Assembly: GCA_016718035.1 (NCBI GenBank)
Contig: JADKEK010000003.1
Span: 487,323-551,322, forward strand
DNA from: Bacteroidota bacterium
Lineage (GTDB): Bacteria; Bacteroidota; Bacteroidia; Chitinophagales; BACL12
Reading direction: 5' to 3'
Length of the DNA stretch: 64,000 bases
The position numbers and the translations under genes were made by a program. The notes under the pieces were generated by a model. It made no database searches. It saw only the letters and a list, made by a program, of their open reading frames with translations, and had not been told where the DNA came from. Below, piece after piece: positions 18,481-25,375 of this stretch; within the stretch, counting starts at the first letter, position 1, and every line of letters starts with the position of its first letter.

Positions 18481-18795
18481 ATGGCTTACTCGAAAAAACA
18501 TGAATTTGACGCTGAAAGCATCCGAATTGCTGATATAGCTAAGGCTTTGAGTCATCCGGCGCGTATTGAAATACTGAAAGTGCTCTCGAACGGGCAATGT
18601 GTTTGTGGCGATATTGTTGACCAACTACCGCTTTCACAAAGTACTGTTTCACAACATTTAAAGGAATTGAAGGCTGCCGGACTAATAAAAGGTGAAATTG
18701 ACGGACCAAGGGTTTGTTATTGTTTAAACGAAGGCGTTTGCAATCAGGCACTGGGATTTTTCAGACAATTGTTTCGTGAAATTAAATGCTGTTAA
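18481..18795 (+). CDS. arsR: ArsR/SmtB family transcriptional repressor
   Basis: This 104-residue winged-helix protein has the typical ArsR opening IAKALSHPARIEILKVL, the metalloid-sensing Cys-Val-Cys at 40-42 (NGQCVCGD), the recognition helix LSQSTVSQHLKELKAAGLI and a C-terminal CC. It should release its operator when trivalent arsenic binds the cysteines. The ATG at 18481 is chosen over an in-frame ATG at 18421, because the predicted promoter and operator (18453-18468) would otherwise fall inside the gene. It ends one base before the GNAT gene and leads the ars operon. Confidence 0.85.
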   Translation: MAYSKKHEFDAESIRIADIAKALSHPARIEILKVLSNGQCVCGDIVDQLPLSQSTVSQHLKELKAAGLIKGEIDGPRVCYCLNEGVCNQALGFFRQLFREIKCC

Positions 18796-18796
18796 G

Positions 18797-19237
18797 ATGT
18801 ATACCTTCAGAACTGCAACTATCGATGATTTCAACGCTATACAAGCGTTGCTGATGCAACATCAACTTCCAATTGATGGATTAGCACAACATATTCAACA
18901 CTTTGAAGTTGTAATGGCAAATAATCAACTAATTGGTGTTGCTGGTGTAGAACAATATTTTCCGTTTGCCTTAATTCGTTCTGTTGCCATTGATTCACAA
19001 TATCAGCATCAGCAACTTGGGAAACAATTAATTGAGGTCTTATTATCAAAATTAAATGATGCAGGTTTTACCACTTATTATCTGCTGACAGAAACAGCAC
19101 CAACATTTTTTTCGAAATTAAATTTTCACATTATTCAGCGCAGCGAGGTTCCGCTTGTTATTCAGCAAACGCAGGAATTTGCAACAATTTGTCCAGACAG
19201 CGCAATAGTTATGACAAAAAATAATTTATCACTATAA
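18797..19237 (+). CDS. GNAT N-acetyltransferase of the arsenic operon (ArsN2-like)
   Basis: This 146-residue protein has a GNAT fold: YTFRTATIDDFNAIQALL at the start, then LIRSVAIDSQYQHQQLGKQL, which contains the acetyl-CoA pyrophosphate-binding Q-x2-x-L-G-K loop, and a C-terminal FFSKLNF segment. It starts one base after the arsR stop and ends 10 bases before arsM, so it is translated as part of the ars operon. GNATs in this position are usually called ArsN2; their substrate is not well established. The ATG at 18797 is preferred over the GTG at 18776, which would overlap arsR. Confidence 0.8.
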   Translation: MYTFRTATIDDFNAIQALLMQHQLPIDGLAQHIQHFEVVMANNQLIGVAGVEQYFPFALIRSVAIDSQYQHQQLGKQLIEVLLSKLNDAGFTTYYLLTETAPTFFSKLNFHIIQRSEVPLVIQQTQEFATICPDSAIVMTKNNLSL

Positions 19238-19247
19238 AATAAATATT

Positions 19248-20087
19248 ATGCAAAACGATCAAGAAGTAAAAGACCTTGTAAAGGAACGATACAGTGAAAT
19301 TGCACTGCAATCAAAAACCACCAACGCATCATCATGTTGTGGCGCAGGTGGATGCTCAACCATTGACCTTGAAATTATGAGTGAAAATTACACTTCACTG
19401 GAAGGTTATTTTGCCGACGCCGACTTAGGTTTAGGCTGTGGTATACCAACTGAATTTGCACAAATTAAAAAAGGCGATACGGTGGTGGACCTGGGCTCAG
19501 GGGCAGGTAACGATGCTTTTGTAGCACGCAGTATTGTGGGTGAAGACGGCCGCGTTATTGGTGTAGACATGACAGAAACAATGATTGAATTGTCACGCAA
19601 AAATGCAGCAAAACTCAACTTACAAAATGTAGAGTTTCGTTTGGGCGACATTGAAAATATTCCTATTACTTCTAATAAAGCCGATGTAGTAGTGAGCAAT
19701 TGCGTATTAAATTTAGTGCCAAATAAAGTAAAAGCTTTTTCAGAAATGTATCGCATTATAAAACCCGGCGGTCACTTTAGTGTTTCTGATATTGTATTAG
19801 TTGGCGAATTACCACCTTCCATATTAAAAGAAGCAGAAATGTATGCCGGTTGTGTAAGTGGTGCTATTCAAAAAGACGCATACTTAAATATTATTGCACA
19901 AAATGGTTTTAAACAGGTAAGTATTAAAAAGGAAAAAGAAATAATTCTTCCTGATGATATTCTTACTAATTATTTAAATGAAGAACAAATGACTGCCTTT
20001 AAAAATAGTGGTGTTGGGATATTTAGTATTACTGTTTTTGGTGAAAAACCGAAAGACTGTGGTTGTGGTACAGATTGCTGCAGCTAA
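19248..20087 (+). CDS. arsM: Arsenite S-adenosylmethionine methyltransferase
   Basis: The 279-residue enzyme has the SAM-binding motif VVDLGSGAGND (80-89) and the three cysteines that bind As(III) in ArsM: Cys64 (GLGCGIPTEF), Cys152 (VSNCVLNLVPNK) and Cys202 (MYAGCVSGA). There is an additional N-terminal ASSCCGAGGC cluster (30-36) and a C-terminal CGCGTDCCS. It methylates arsenite to mono-, di- and trimethyl species, some of them volatile. It is the last gene of the operon and is followed by a strong terminator. Confidence 0.95.
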   Translation: MQNDQEVKDLVKERYSEIALQSKTTNASSCCGAGGCSTIDLEIMSENYTSLEGYFADADLGLGCGIPTEFAQIKKGDTVVDLGSGAGNDAFVARSIVGEDGRVIGVDMTETMIELSRKNAAKLNLQNVEFRLGDIENIPITSNKADVVVSNCVLNLVPNKVKAFSEMYRIIKPGGHFSVSDIVLVGELPPSILKEAEMYAGCVSGAIQKDAYLNIIAQNGFKQVSIKKEKEIILPDDILTNYLNEEQMTAFKNSGVGIFSITVFGEKPKDCGCGTDCCS

Positions 20088-20109
20088 TCACTTTTAATTT
20101 ATTATGATA

Positions 20110-20142
20110 ACGCCATTTAATCTCTTTAAATGGCGTTTTTTA
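20110..20142 (+). terminator. Terminator of the ars operon
   Basis: Stem ACGCCATTTAA / TTAAATGGCGT with a 5-base loop followed by a T-rich tail, 22 bases after the arsM stop. Confidence 0.9.
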
Positions 20143-20204
20143 TTTCCCAATAAATATGTTTGCAAAACGGCTTTATTGCAACGATATTTGTAAAAAAATA
20201 ACCA

Positions 20205-20369
20205 TTGAATACAGGGGACTGGATACAGGTTTTGGGGTTAATTGTTGTATTTATGATTTTGGTAATCATTATTTACAGCATTATAAACTGGCCATGGTAT
20301 GCTTCAACTGCATTAATTATTGCTGCATTGATTGTCGGGTGGCTGGTTAACCGATTTATTAAATTGTAG
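20205..20369 (+). CDS. Small two-helix membrane protein, 54 residues
   Basis: An open frame runs from an in-frame stop at 20199 to TAG at 20367-20369. From the TTG at 20205 it reads as a short polar start (NTGDWIQ), a strongly hydrophobic helix (LGLIVVFMILVIIIYSII), the turn NWPWY, a second helix (STALIIAALIVGWLV) and the basic end NRFIKL. This is a coherent two-helix inner-membrane protein. Starting at the ATG at 20253 would remove most of the first helix, so TTG is preferred. A longer ORF in another frame over the same bases lacks any protein-like pattern. Function unknown. Confidence 0.5.
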   Translation: MNTGDWIQVLGLIVVFMILVIIIYSIINWPWYASTALIIAALIVGWLVNRFIKL

Positions 20370-20453
20370 GGTTATAACTTATCCCATTTACCAACAAAAG
20401 CCCTTTTAACAAGCTTTATGGCGCTCAATTGTATTATTCAGGCGAGTTCTTGC

Positions 20454-20461
20454 TACCTTTG
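20454..20461 (+). promoter_or_regulatory. -7 box of the DUF2911 gene
   Basis: TACCTTTG, with TTG at 20429-20431 (22-base spacing, longer than the usual 19), lies 21 bases before the ATG. Confidence 0.5.
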
Positions 20462-20482
20462 TTGGGTCAAATAAACCAAATT

Positions 20483-21067
20483 ATGCAAAAATCAATTGTT
20501 TTAACATTAGGTATTGCTATGCTCACGCTTTTTGGAGCATGCAAAAATTCATCGCAGGAAGCCATCAAAGAAAAGAGGAAAGAGGAAATGACCAATAAAG
20601 AAAATCGTGTGAGTCCTCCGGCAACTGCAACCGCAACAATAGGAACAAATACGGTAACCGTAAACTATAGTTCACCTGCTGTTAAAGGCCGCCCTATATG
20701 GGGAGCATTAGTGCCTTATGGAGAAGTATGGAGAACCGGCGCAAATGAGGCTTCTACAGTTACCTTTACACAAGATGTTACCATACAGGGGCAAACACTT
20801 ACTAAGGACACCTACTCCTACTTTACCATACCTACCGATACGGTTTGGACAGTAATATTTAATGTAAATGAAACACAATGGGGTGCATTCAAATACGATC
20901 AAAGTGAAGATGCATTAAGAGTGCAGGTTAAACCGGTAATGGTAGAAACTAATACTGAAAATTTATCCTTTAGTGTTGTTCCGGATGCGACACCAAATTC
21001 AGGAATCATTCGTTTAAATTGGGAAAAATTACAATTAGATTGTCCGTTCACGAACGTTGGCAACTAA
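20483..21067 (+). CDS. DUF2911 domain lipoprotein
   Basis: The 194-residue protein starts with a lipoprotein signal (LTLFGAC, Cys20). A charged linker rich in Lys/Glu (EAIKEKRKEE) follows, then a DUF2911 domain with the diagnostic VNYSSPAVKGRPIWGALVPY and WRTGANEASTV motifs and YSYFTIP. The family is common in Bacteroidota and has no assigned function; it is expected at the periplasmic face of a membrane. The ATG at 20483 is chosen because it gives the signal peptide and sits just after the -7 box. An upstream TTG at 20429 in frame would include the promoter. Confidence 0.85.
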   Translation: MQKSIVLTLGIAMLTLFGACKNSSQEAIKEKRKEEMTNKENRVSPPATATATIGTNTVTVNYSSPAVKGRPIWGALVPYGEVWRTGANEASTVTFTQDVTIQGQTLTKDTYSYFTIPTDTVWTVIFNVNETQWGAFKYDQSEDALRVQVKPVMVETNTENLSFSVVPDATPNSGIIRLNWEKLQLDCPFTNVGN

Positions 21068-21088
21068 TTAATTATAAAAACTATACTA

Positions 21089-21118
21089 ACCCGGTTAATT
21101 ATTTTAACCGGGTTTTTT
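21089..21118 (+). terminator. Terminator after the DUF2911 gene
   Basis: Perfect 10-bp stem ACCCGGTTAA / TTAACCGGGT, 5-base loop, then six T. It lies between convergent genes. Confidence 0.9.
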
Positions 21119-21140
21119 ATTGCAAAATAAATTCGGAAAT

Positions 21141-21548
21141 TTAATAATAAGTCAACATCACAAATGATGTTGTATTGGCAGGTGTTGTTACCGAGTCGAT
21201 GAGTATACCTAAAATAGGATGAGTAGCTTTTATGTAATAATAATCTTTGTCTAAACCATTAATTTCTGCGTGGCCATTTTCATCTGTAGTTCGTGTTGCT
21301 TCAGGATAATAATCGTAGGCAAGTTCTTCATAACTCAAATAAATATCAATTTTAACATCCTGAACAGTGCTATCCATTAACGGAGAAATATCATAAATTC
21401 GATTGACGTCAAAAATAATGGTTCTGTTAAAGTTCTGACTGGCATTAAAATTATCGTCAGGCAACTCCGTTTCACTACATGCATAAAAACCAAATGCAAT
21501 GAAATACAACAGGATTAATTGCAAATAAAATCTCGCCAAAAATTTCAT
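21141..21548 (-). CDS. Small lipoprotein of unknown function
   Basis: The 135-residue product has a hydrophobic leader ending FGFYAC, so Cys24 is the likely lipid-bearing residue. The mature part contains VKIDIYLSYEELAYDYYPEATRTTDENGHAEINGLDKDYYYIKA, which has the look of a small beta-sandwich of the carboxypeptidase-regulatory or Cna-B type. That assignment rests on pattern only. It faces the DUF2911 gene convergently and shares the terminator region. Confidence 0.65.
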   Translation of the reverse strand: MKFLARFYLQLILLYFIAFGFYACSETELPDDNFNASQNFNRTIIFDVNRIYDISPLMDSTVQDVKIDIYLSYEELAYDYYPEATRTTDENGHAEINGLDKDYYYIKATHPILGILIDSVTTPANTTSFVMLTYY

Positions 21549-21650
21549 GTAATAAAATTACCGTTAATTCACTGAATTAGATAATACGAATGTAATACTA
21601 ACGTAATTTTTTAGTCCAAGTATTTATCAAGGATTAATAGCGGCATACAA

Positions 21651-22286
21651 TCACTCCGTTGTTTTTACAAAAATATAACCGCCAGTTTCTGCCCCCCAAA
21701 CCTGTTTCCCATTAGCATCCCAGCCACGATCCCAGCTTAACAACTGTTCATCAGTGATGACAACTTCACTGGTTGCATAACTAGCGCCACGCAAACTGCT
21801 CGGGCAAGATGTAGCACCTGTGGAACCGACGAATCGATTGATATTGATATCTCCAACTAACTCATGTTCGTATTTTAAAGTAATAGTACAACCATCGCGT
21901 AAAATCAATTTATCAAATGTGAGGTTGCTCAATTTTGACGCATCGTTCCAACCACCTGCATATTGTAATGGATTTTCAAATTCATATACACGACTTTCAT
22001 AAATACCCAATGCAATTTCTACTACCTGATATACTCTTTGGCGATATGGTTTATCTTGCGCGCTGCCCATTGCTTGTTCTACATATAGCCAATTGCCGGA
22101 TTCATTACCCATTTGAATATCAACCATATGCAATCGGATATCATAAAAATTAGAATCGGCTTTGCTTTGGGCTTCACTTGAAAACGAACCTGTCATATAT
22201 GCCAATAAGGTTCCATAAATATTTTCAAGCTGTGCTTTCGATTGAAACGAAACTAAAAACAGAAAAATAAAAACAAGTTTTTTCAT
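21651..22286 (-). CDS. CpcT/CpeT-like secreted protein
   Basis: This 211-residue protein has a signal peptide ending FQSKAQ and then the CpcT/CpeT fold pattern: LLAYMTGSFSSEAQSKAD, LYVEQAMGSAQDKPYRQRVYQV, and RDGCTITL. In cyanobacteria CpcT/CpeT attach bilin chromophores to phycobiliproteins. Here there is no sign of photosynthesis and the protein is exported, so it probably does something else, perhaps binding a small hydrophobic ligand. Its ATG directly follows the glyS stop codon (no gap), so it is translationally linked to the tRNA synthetase. Confidence 0.8.
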   Translation of the reverse strand: MKKLVFIFLFLVSFQSKAQLENIYGTLLAYMTGSFSSEAQSKADSNFYDIRLHMVDIQMGNESGNWLYVEQAMGSAQDKPYRQRVYQVVEIALGIYESRVYEFENPLQYAGGWNDASKLSNLTFDKLILRDGCTITLKYEHELVGDININRFVGSTGATSCPSSLRGASYATSEVVITDEQLLSWDRGWDANGKQVWGAETGGYIFVKTTE

Positions 22287-23831
22287 TTAATCTGCTAATT
22301 GTTTTAATACGGTATTAATATCCACTTTTGCATTTACAATTTGTAATACATCGGCAATAGCAATACGTTCTTGTTGCATACTGTCGCGTTCGCGGATGGT
22401 AACAGTATTATCTTCTAATGTTTGATGGTCAACGGTAATACAATATGGTGTACCAATGGCATCCATTCGACGGTAACGTTTGCCGATACTGTCTTTTTCT
22501 TCGTAATAACACTGATGATTAAATTTCAGTGTATTAAATATTTCCATTGCTTTTTCCGGTAAACCATCTTTTTTAATTAATGGTAATACTGCTACTTTAA
22601 TTGGCGCAAGAATAGCAGGTAAACGCAATACCACACGTGTTTCTTCGCCAACACCTTCTTCGTCATAAGCATTGCACATCATGGCTAAAAACATACGGTC
22701 GCAACCGATGGATGTTTCAACTACATAAGGAATATAATTTTCATTTAATTCAGGATCAAAATATTGTAATTTTTTTCCGCTGAATTCTGTATGTCGGCTT
22801 AAGTCAAAATTTGTTCGCGAGTGAATACCTTCCAGTTCTTTAAAACCAAATGGAAATTTAAATTCAATATCTACCGCAGCATTTGCATAATGTGCAACTT
22901 TATCGTGGTCGTGGAATTGTAACATGCTCGCATCAGTACCTAAAGCGCGGTGCCATAACATGCGTGTTTTTTTCCAGTAATTATAATAATTCATTTCTTC
23001 ACCCGGACGAACAAAAAATTGCATTTCCATTTGTTCGAATTCACGCATGCGGAAAATAAACTGACGCGCAACAATTTCATTTCTGAATGCTTTACCAATT
23101 TGTGCAATACCAAAAGGTATTTTCTGACGCGTAGTTTTTTGCACATTCAAAAAATTAACAAAAATACCCTGAGCAGTTTCAGGACGCAGATAAACAACAT
23201 CCGAAGAATCGGACGCAGCACCAAAACTGGTTGAAAACATCAAATTAAACTGACGTACATCGGTCCAATTGCGTGTACCTGAAATCGGGTCAACAATTTC
23301 GCAATCAATAATTATTTGTTTGAGCTCGTCGAGATTATTATCATTTAACGCTTTAACAAAACGCGTATGCACAGCTTCTCTTTTGGCAGCAATTTCGAGC
23401 ACACGACCATTGGTAGTTCTGAACATTGTTTCATCGAAATTTTCGAAACGTTTTTTTGCTTTTTCTACCTCTTTATCAATCTTTTCATCCTGTTTCGCCA
23501 AAAACTCTTCAATAAGCACATCGGCGCGGTAACGTTTTTTAGAATCTTTATTGTCAATCAGCGGGTCGCTAAATGCATCCACGTGGCCGCTTGCCTTCCA
23601 GGTAGTCGGGTGCATCAAAATAGCTGAATCGAGGCCCACAATGTTTTCATGCATCTGCACCATGGCCTTCCACCAGTATTCTTTGATATTGTTTTTCAGC
23701 AAGGCACCGTATGGACCGTAATCGTAAACAGCACTCAATCCATCATAAATTTCCGAACTTTGGAATATATAACCATACTCCTTAGCATGGCTTATCACTT
23801 TTTTAAACTTTTCTGCGTCGTTGGCAATCAT
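22287..23831 (-). CDS. glyS: Glycyl-tRNA synthetase, dimeric single-chain type
   Basis: The 514-residue enzyme is the eukaryote/archaea/Bacteroidota-type class II GlyRS: N-terminal SSEIYDGLSAVYDYGPYG, motif 2 in GKAFRNEIVARQ...REFEQMEMQFF, motif 3 in ETSIGCDRMFLAMM, and a C-terminal anticodon-binding domain beginning near ILAPIKVAVLPL. The sequence YLRPETAQGIFVNF is also diagnostic. It charges tRNA-Gly. It is unlike the two-subunit GlyQ/GlyS enzyme of Escherichia coli. The start ATG lies only 4 bases after a -7 box, so the mRNA should be leaderless. A CpeT-like gene follows without a gap. Confidence 0.95.
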   Translation of the reverse strand: MIANDAEKFKKVISHAKEYGYIFQSSEIYDGLSAVYDYGPYGALLKNNIKEYWWKAMVQMHENIVGLDSAILMHPTTWKASGHVDAFSDPLIDNKDSKKRYRADVLIEEFLAKQDEKIDKEVEKAKKRFENFDETMFRTTNGRVLEIAAKREAVHTRFVKALNDNNLDELKQIIIDCEIVDPISGTRNWTDVRQFNLMFSTSFGAASDSSDVVYLRPETAQGIFVNFLNVQKTTRQKIPFGIAQIGKAFRNEIVARQFIFRMREFEQMEMQFFVRPGEEMNYYNYWKKTRMLWHRALGTDASMLQFHDHDKVAHYANAAVDIEFKFPFGFKELEGIHSRTNFDLSRHTEFSGKKLQYFDPELNENYIPYVVETSIGCDRMFLAMMCNAYDEEGVGEETRVVLRLPAILAPIKVAVLPLIKKDGLPEKAMEIFNTLKFNHQCYYEEKDSIGKRYRRMDAIGTPYCITVDHQTLEDNTVTIRERDSMQQERIAIADVLQIVNAKVDINTVLKQLAD

Positions 23832-23835
23832 GGCG

Positions 23836-23843
23836 CAAAGGTA
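23836..23843 (-). promoter_or_regulatory. -7 box placed 4 bases before the glyS start codon
   Basis: On the minus strand TACCTTTG-CGCC-ATG, identical over 15 bases to the ABC-F gene start at 16462-16476. Confidence 0.6.
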
Positions 23844-24038
23844 AGGGGTTTAAGGGAAGATTGGAAACAGGAAAAGTGCCTTGGTTTGGCGGCGAAAATG
23901 CTGTTCTCGGAACGTATTTTGATGTATTTTAGCTTAATGCGTTCAAGCGATGGTAAATGAAAAGATTGAAAAAAATTAGTAATAACGGTATTAACATTAC
24001 ACCTTATTGCTAATTTTTTTTCATATATAAACAACTTT

Positions 24039-24419
24039 TTGATTCCCAATTATTTAATAACAAGTGGGTATTCATTGCAATTAAGTTTTTCCGCGAATTT
24101 AACAACTTTATATTTAAGTGATGCTCCAATGACTAATAGAAAATTTGACCAGTTAAGACGAACTTCTATAAATGTTAAGTTTTCATTAGGCGTTCAATTT
24201 GCGTCAACAGATAAGGCATATTACCTGGATATTTTTACTTATGTTTCGGGCAATGGGTTTGTAGCAACCAAGCAGGATAAATTAGAAATTATCGATGGAA
24301 TGCTCACTACTAGATACTTTTTCGAAAATGAAACTTACAACTATACACTGTATACCTTCACTACAACCGATAATGTAGTTTTCTATAACGTGCAAGTGTT
24401 TAAAAATTTCGGGAAATAA
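24039..24419 (+). CDS. Hypothetical protein, probably a frameshifted secreted protein
   Basis: The open frame codes for a 126-residue beta-rich protein (VKFSLGVQFASTDKAYYLDIFTY...YTLYTFTTTDNVVFYNVQVFK) with no family I recognise. A TTG at 24039 or ATG at 24129 could start it, but the same frame is open back to 23970 and encodes a signal-like segment KKLVITVLTLHLIANFFS. That segment lacks a start codon only because a seven-A tract (23969-23975) is one base too long relative to the ATG at 23957. The full gene may be 23957-24419. A terminator follows. Confidence 0.4.
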   Translation: MIPNYLITSGYSLQLSFSANLTTLYLSDAPMTNRKFDQLRRTSINVKFSLGVQFASTDKAYYLDIFTYVSGNGFVATKQDKLEIIDGMLTTRYFFENETYNYTLYTFTTTDNVVFYNVQVFKNFGK

Positions 24420-24427
24420 TTAAATGC

Positions 24428-24462
24428 AAAGGAGGCGCTACAAAAACAACGCCTCCTTTTTT
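24428..24462 (+). terminator. Terminator between convergent genes
   Basis: Stem AAGGAGGCG / CGCCTCCTT with a 12-base loop, followed by T-run (plus strand) and preceded by A (minus strand), so it may serve both sides. Confidence 0.8.
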
Positions 24463-24478
24463 AATTATAGTGGTTTGT

Positions 24479-25375
24479 TTATTGAATCTGAATAATTTGC
24501 TTAGAATAGTTATATGAGTCTTTATTAATGGTTACAATGTATGTTCCATTTAAAGCCACAACATTAAATTTATTATTCAATTCACCTAGGTAACCTGAGC
24601 TTATTACCTTACCTTCCAAATTTATAATTGAGTAATTCCCACCTAATAGTTGCTTATTAATATTAATGCAAACAGTTCCAGAATAGCTATAAATTGTTGG
24701 TATATAAAAATCTAAATTTGCGATTCCAACGGTAGTTGTGTCACCTATTGTGTCACCGGCATAAATACCGGTTTCGCATTTTGTTTCATAAGCGTAGTCC
24801 TTAACAATTAACTTCCTTCCATTTTCTAATACATCGCAGCGTATCCAACCGTAATGTAAGCAATCCAATGAATCATAAAATCTCACGCCAAGAAAGTGGT
24901 CAAGTACTTCGGGATACCATATTCCTCCCTTTGGAAAGTAATCGCCATCCGTTTGTATATATCTGTAAGCTATTCTTTGGTAGCCATCATTATGAAATAT
25001 TAAACTTTCGTCTATTAATTCACTTTCATTTAAAGCAAATGGAAAGTAAACTGTAAAACCGCCATAAAATGGAGTAATAACATGAGTTAAAGCTGCAATT
25101 TCATTATTAGGTGATTGAGGGCCAGCATATAATGCGTTAAGGTGTGAACTGTAGTAAGAATAGTAAGTAGAAAAATCAAACGACCGATTTAAAAATCCGA
25201 AGTCAACTATACCATCATTATTCATGTCAACTCCTGCTGTTTCCCAATTATTATCTAAAACAAAATCAGGGTCAATATCTGTATATATAGCTTGTCCTCT
25301 CGAACTTGAATTTAAAGCTAAAAAGCAAGCTGACAAAGCTGAATATTGCGTTAAAATAAATTTGTTATTTTTCAC
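24479..25375 (-). CDS. T9SS type A secreted protein of unknown function
   Basis: This 298-residue protein has an N-terminal hydrophobic export signal ending SSRGQA and an exterior domain with a calcium-loop-like DMNNDGIVDFGF near residue 52. The segment LDHFLGVRFYDSLDCLHYGWIRCDV is of a type seen in many Bacteroidota surface proteins next to sorting tails. It ends in a type A sorting domain (SIINLEGKVISSGYL...LNGTYIVTINKD). The start is a GTG directly after the stop codon of the upstream glycoside hydrolase gene, so the two are cotranscribed and perhaps translationally coupled. The role is not recognised. Confidence 0.75.
   Translation of the reverse strand: MKNNKFILTQYSALSACFLALNSSSRGQAIYTDIDPDFVLDNNWETAGVDMNNDGIVDFGFLNRSFDFSTYYSYYSSHLNALYAGPQSPNNEIAALTHVITPFYGGFTVYFPFALNESELIDESLIFHNDGYQRIAYRYIQTDGDYFPKGGIWYPEVLDHFLGVRFYDSLDCLHYGWIRCDVLENGRKLIVKDYAYETKCETGIYAGDTIGDTTTVGIANLDFYIPTIYSYSGTVCININKQLLGGNYSIINLEGKVISSGYLGELNNKFNVVALNGTYIVTINKDSYNYSKQIIQIQ

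Noticed and set aside
20156..20350. A 64-residue Cys-rich ORF
   Set aside because: The overlapping frame (20205-20369) encodes a coherent two-helix membrane protein, whereas this frame does not.
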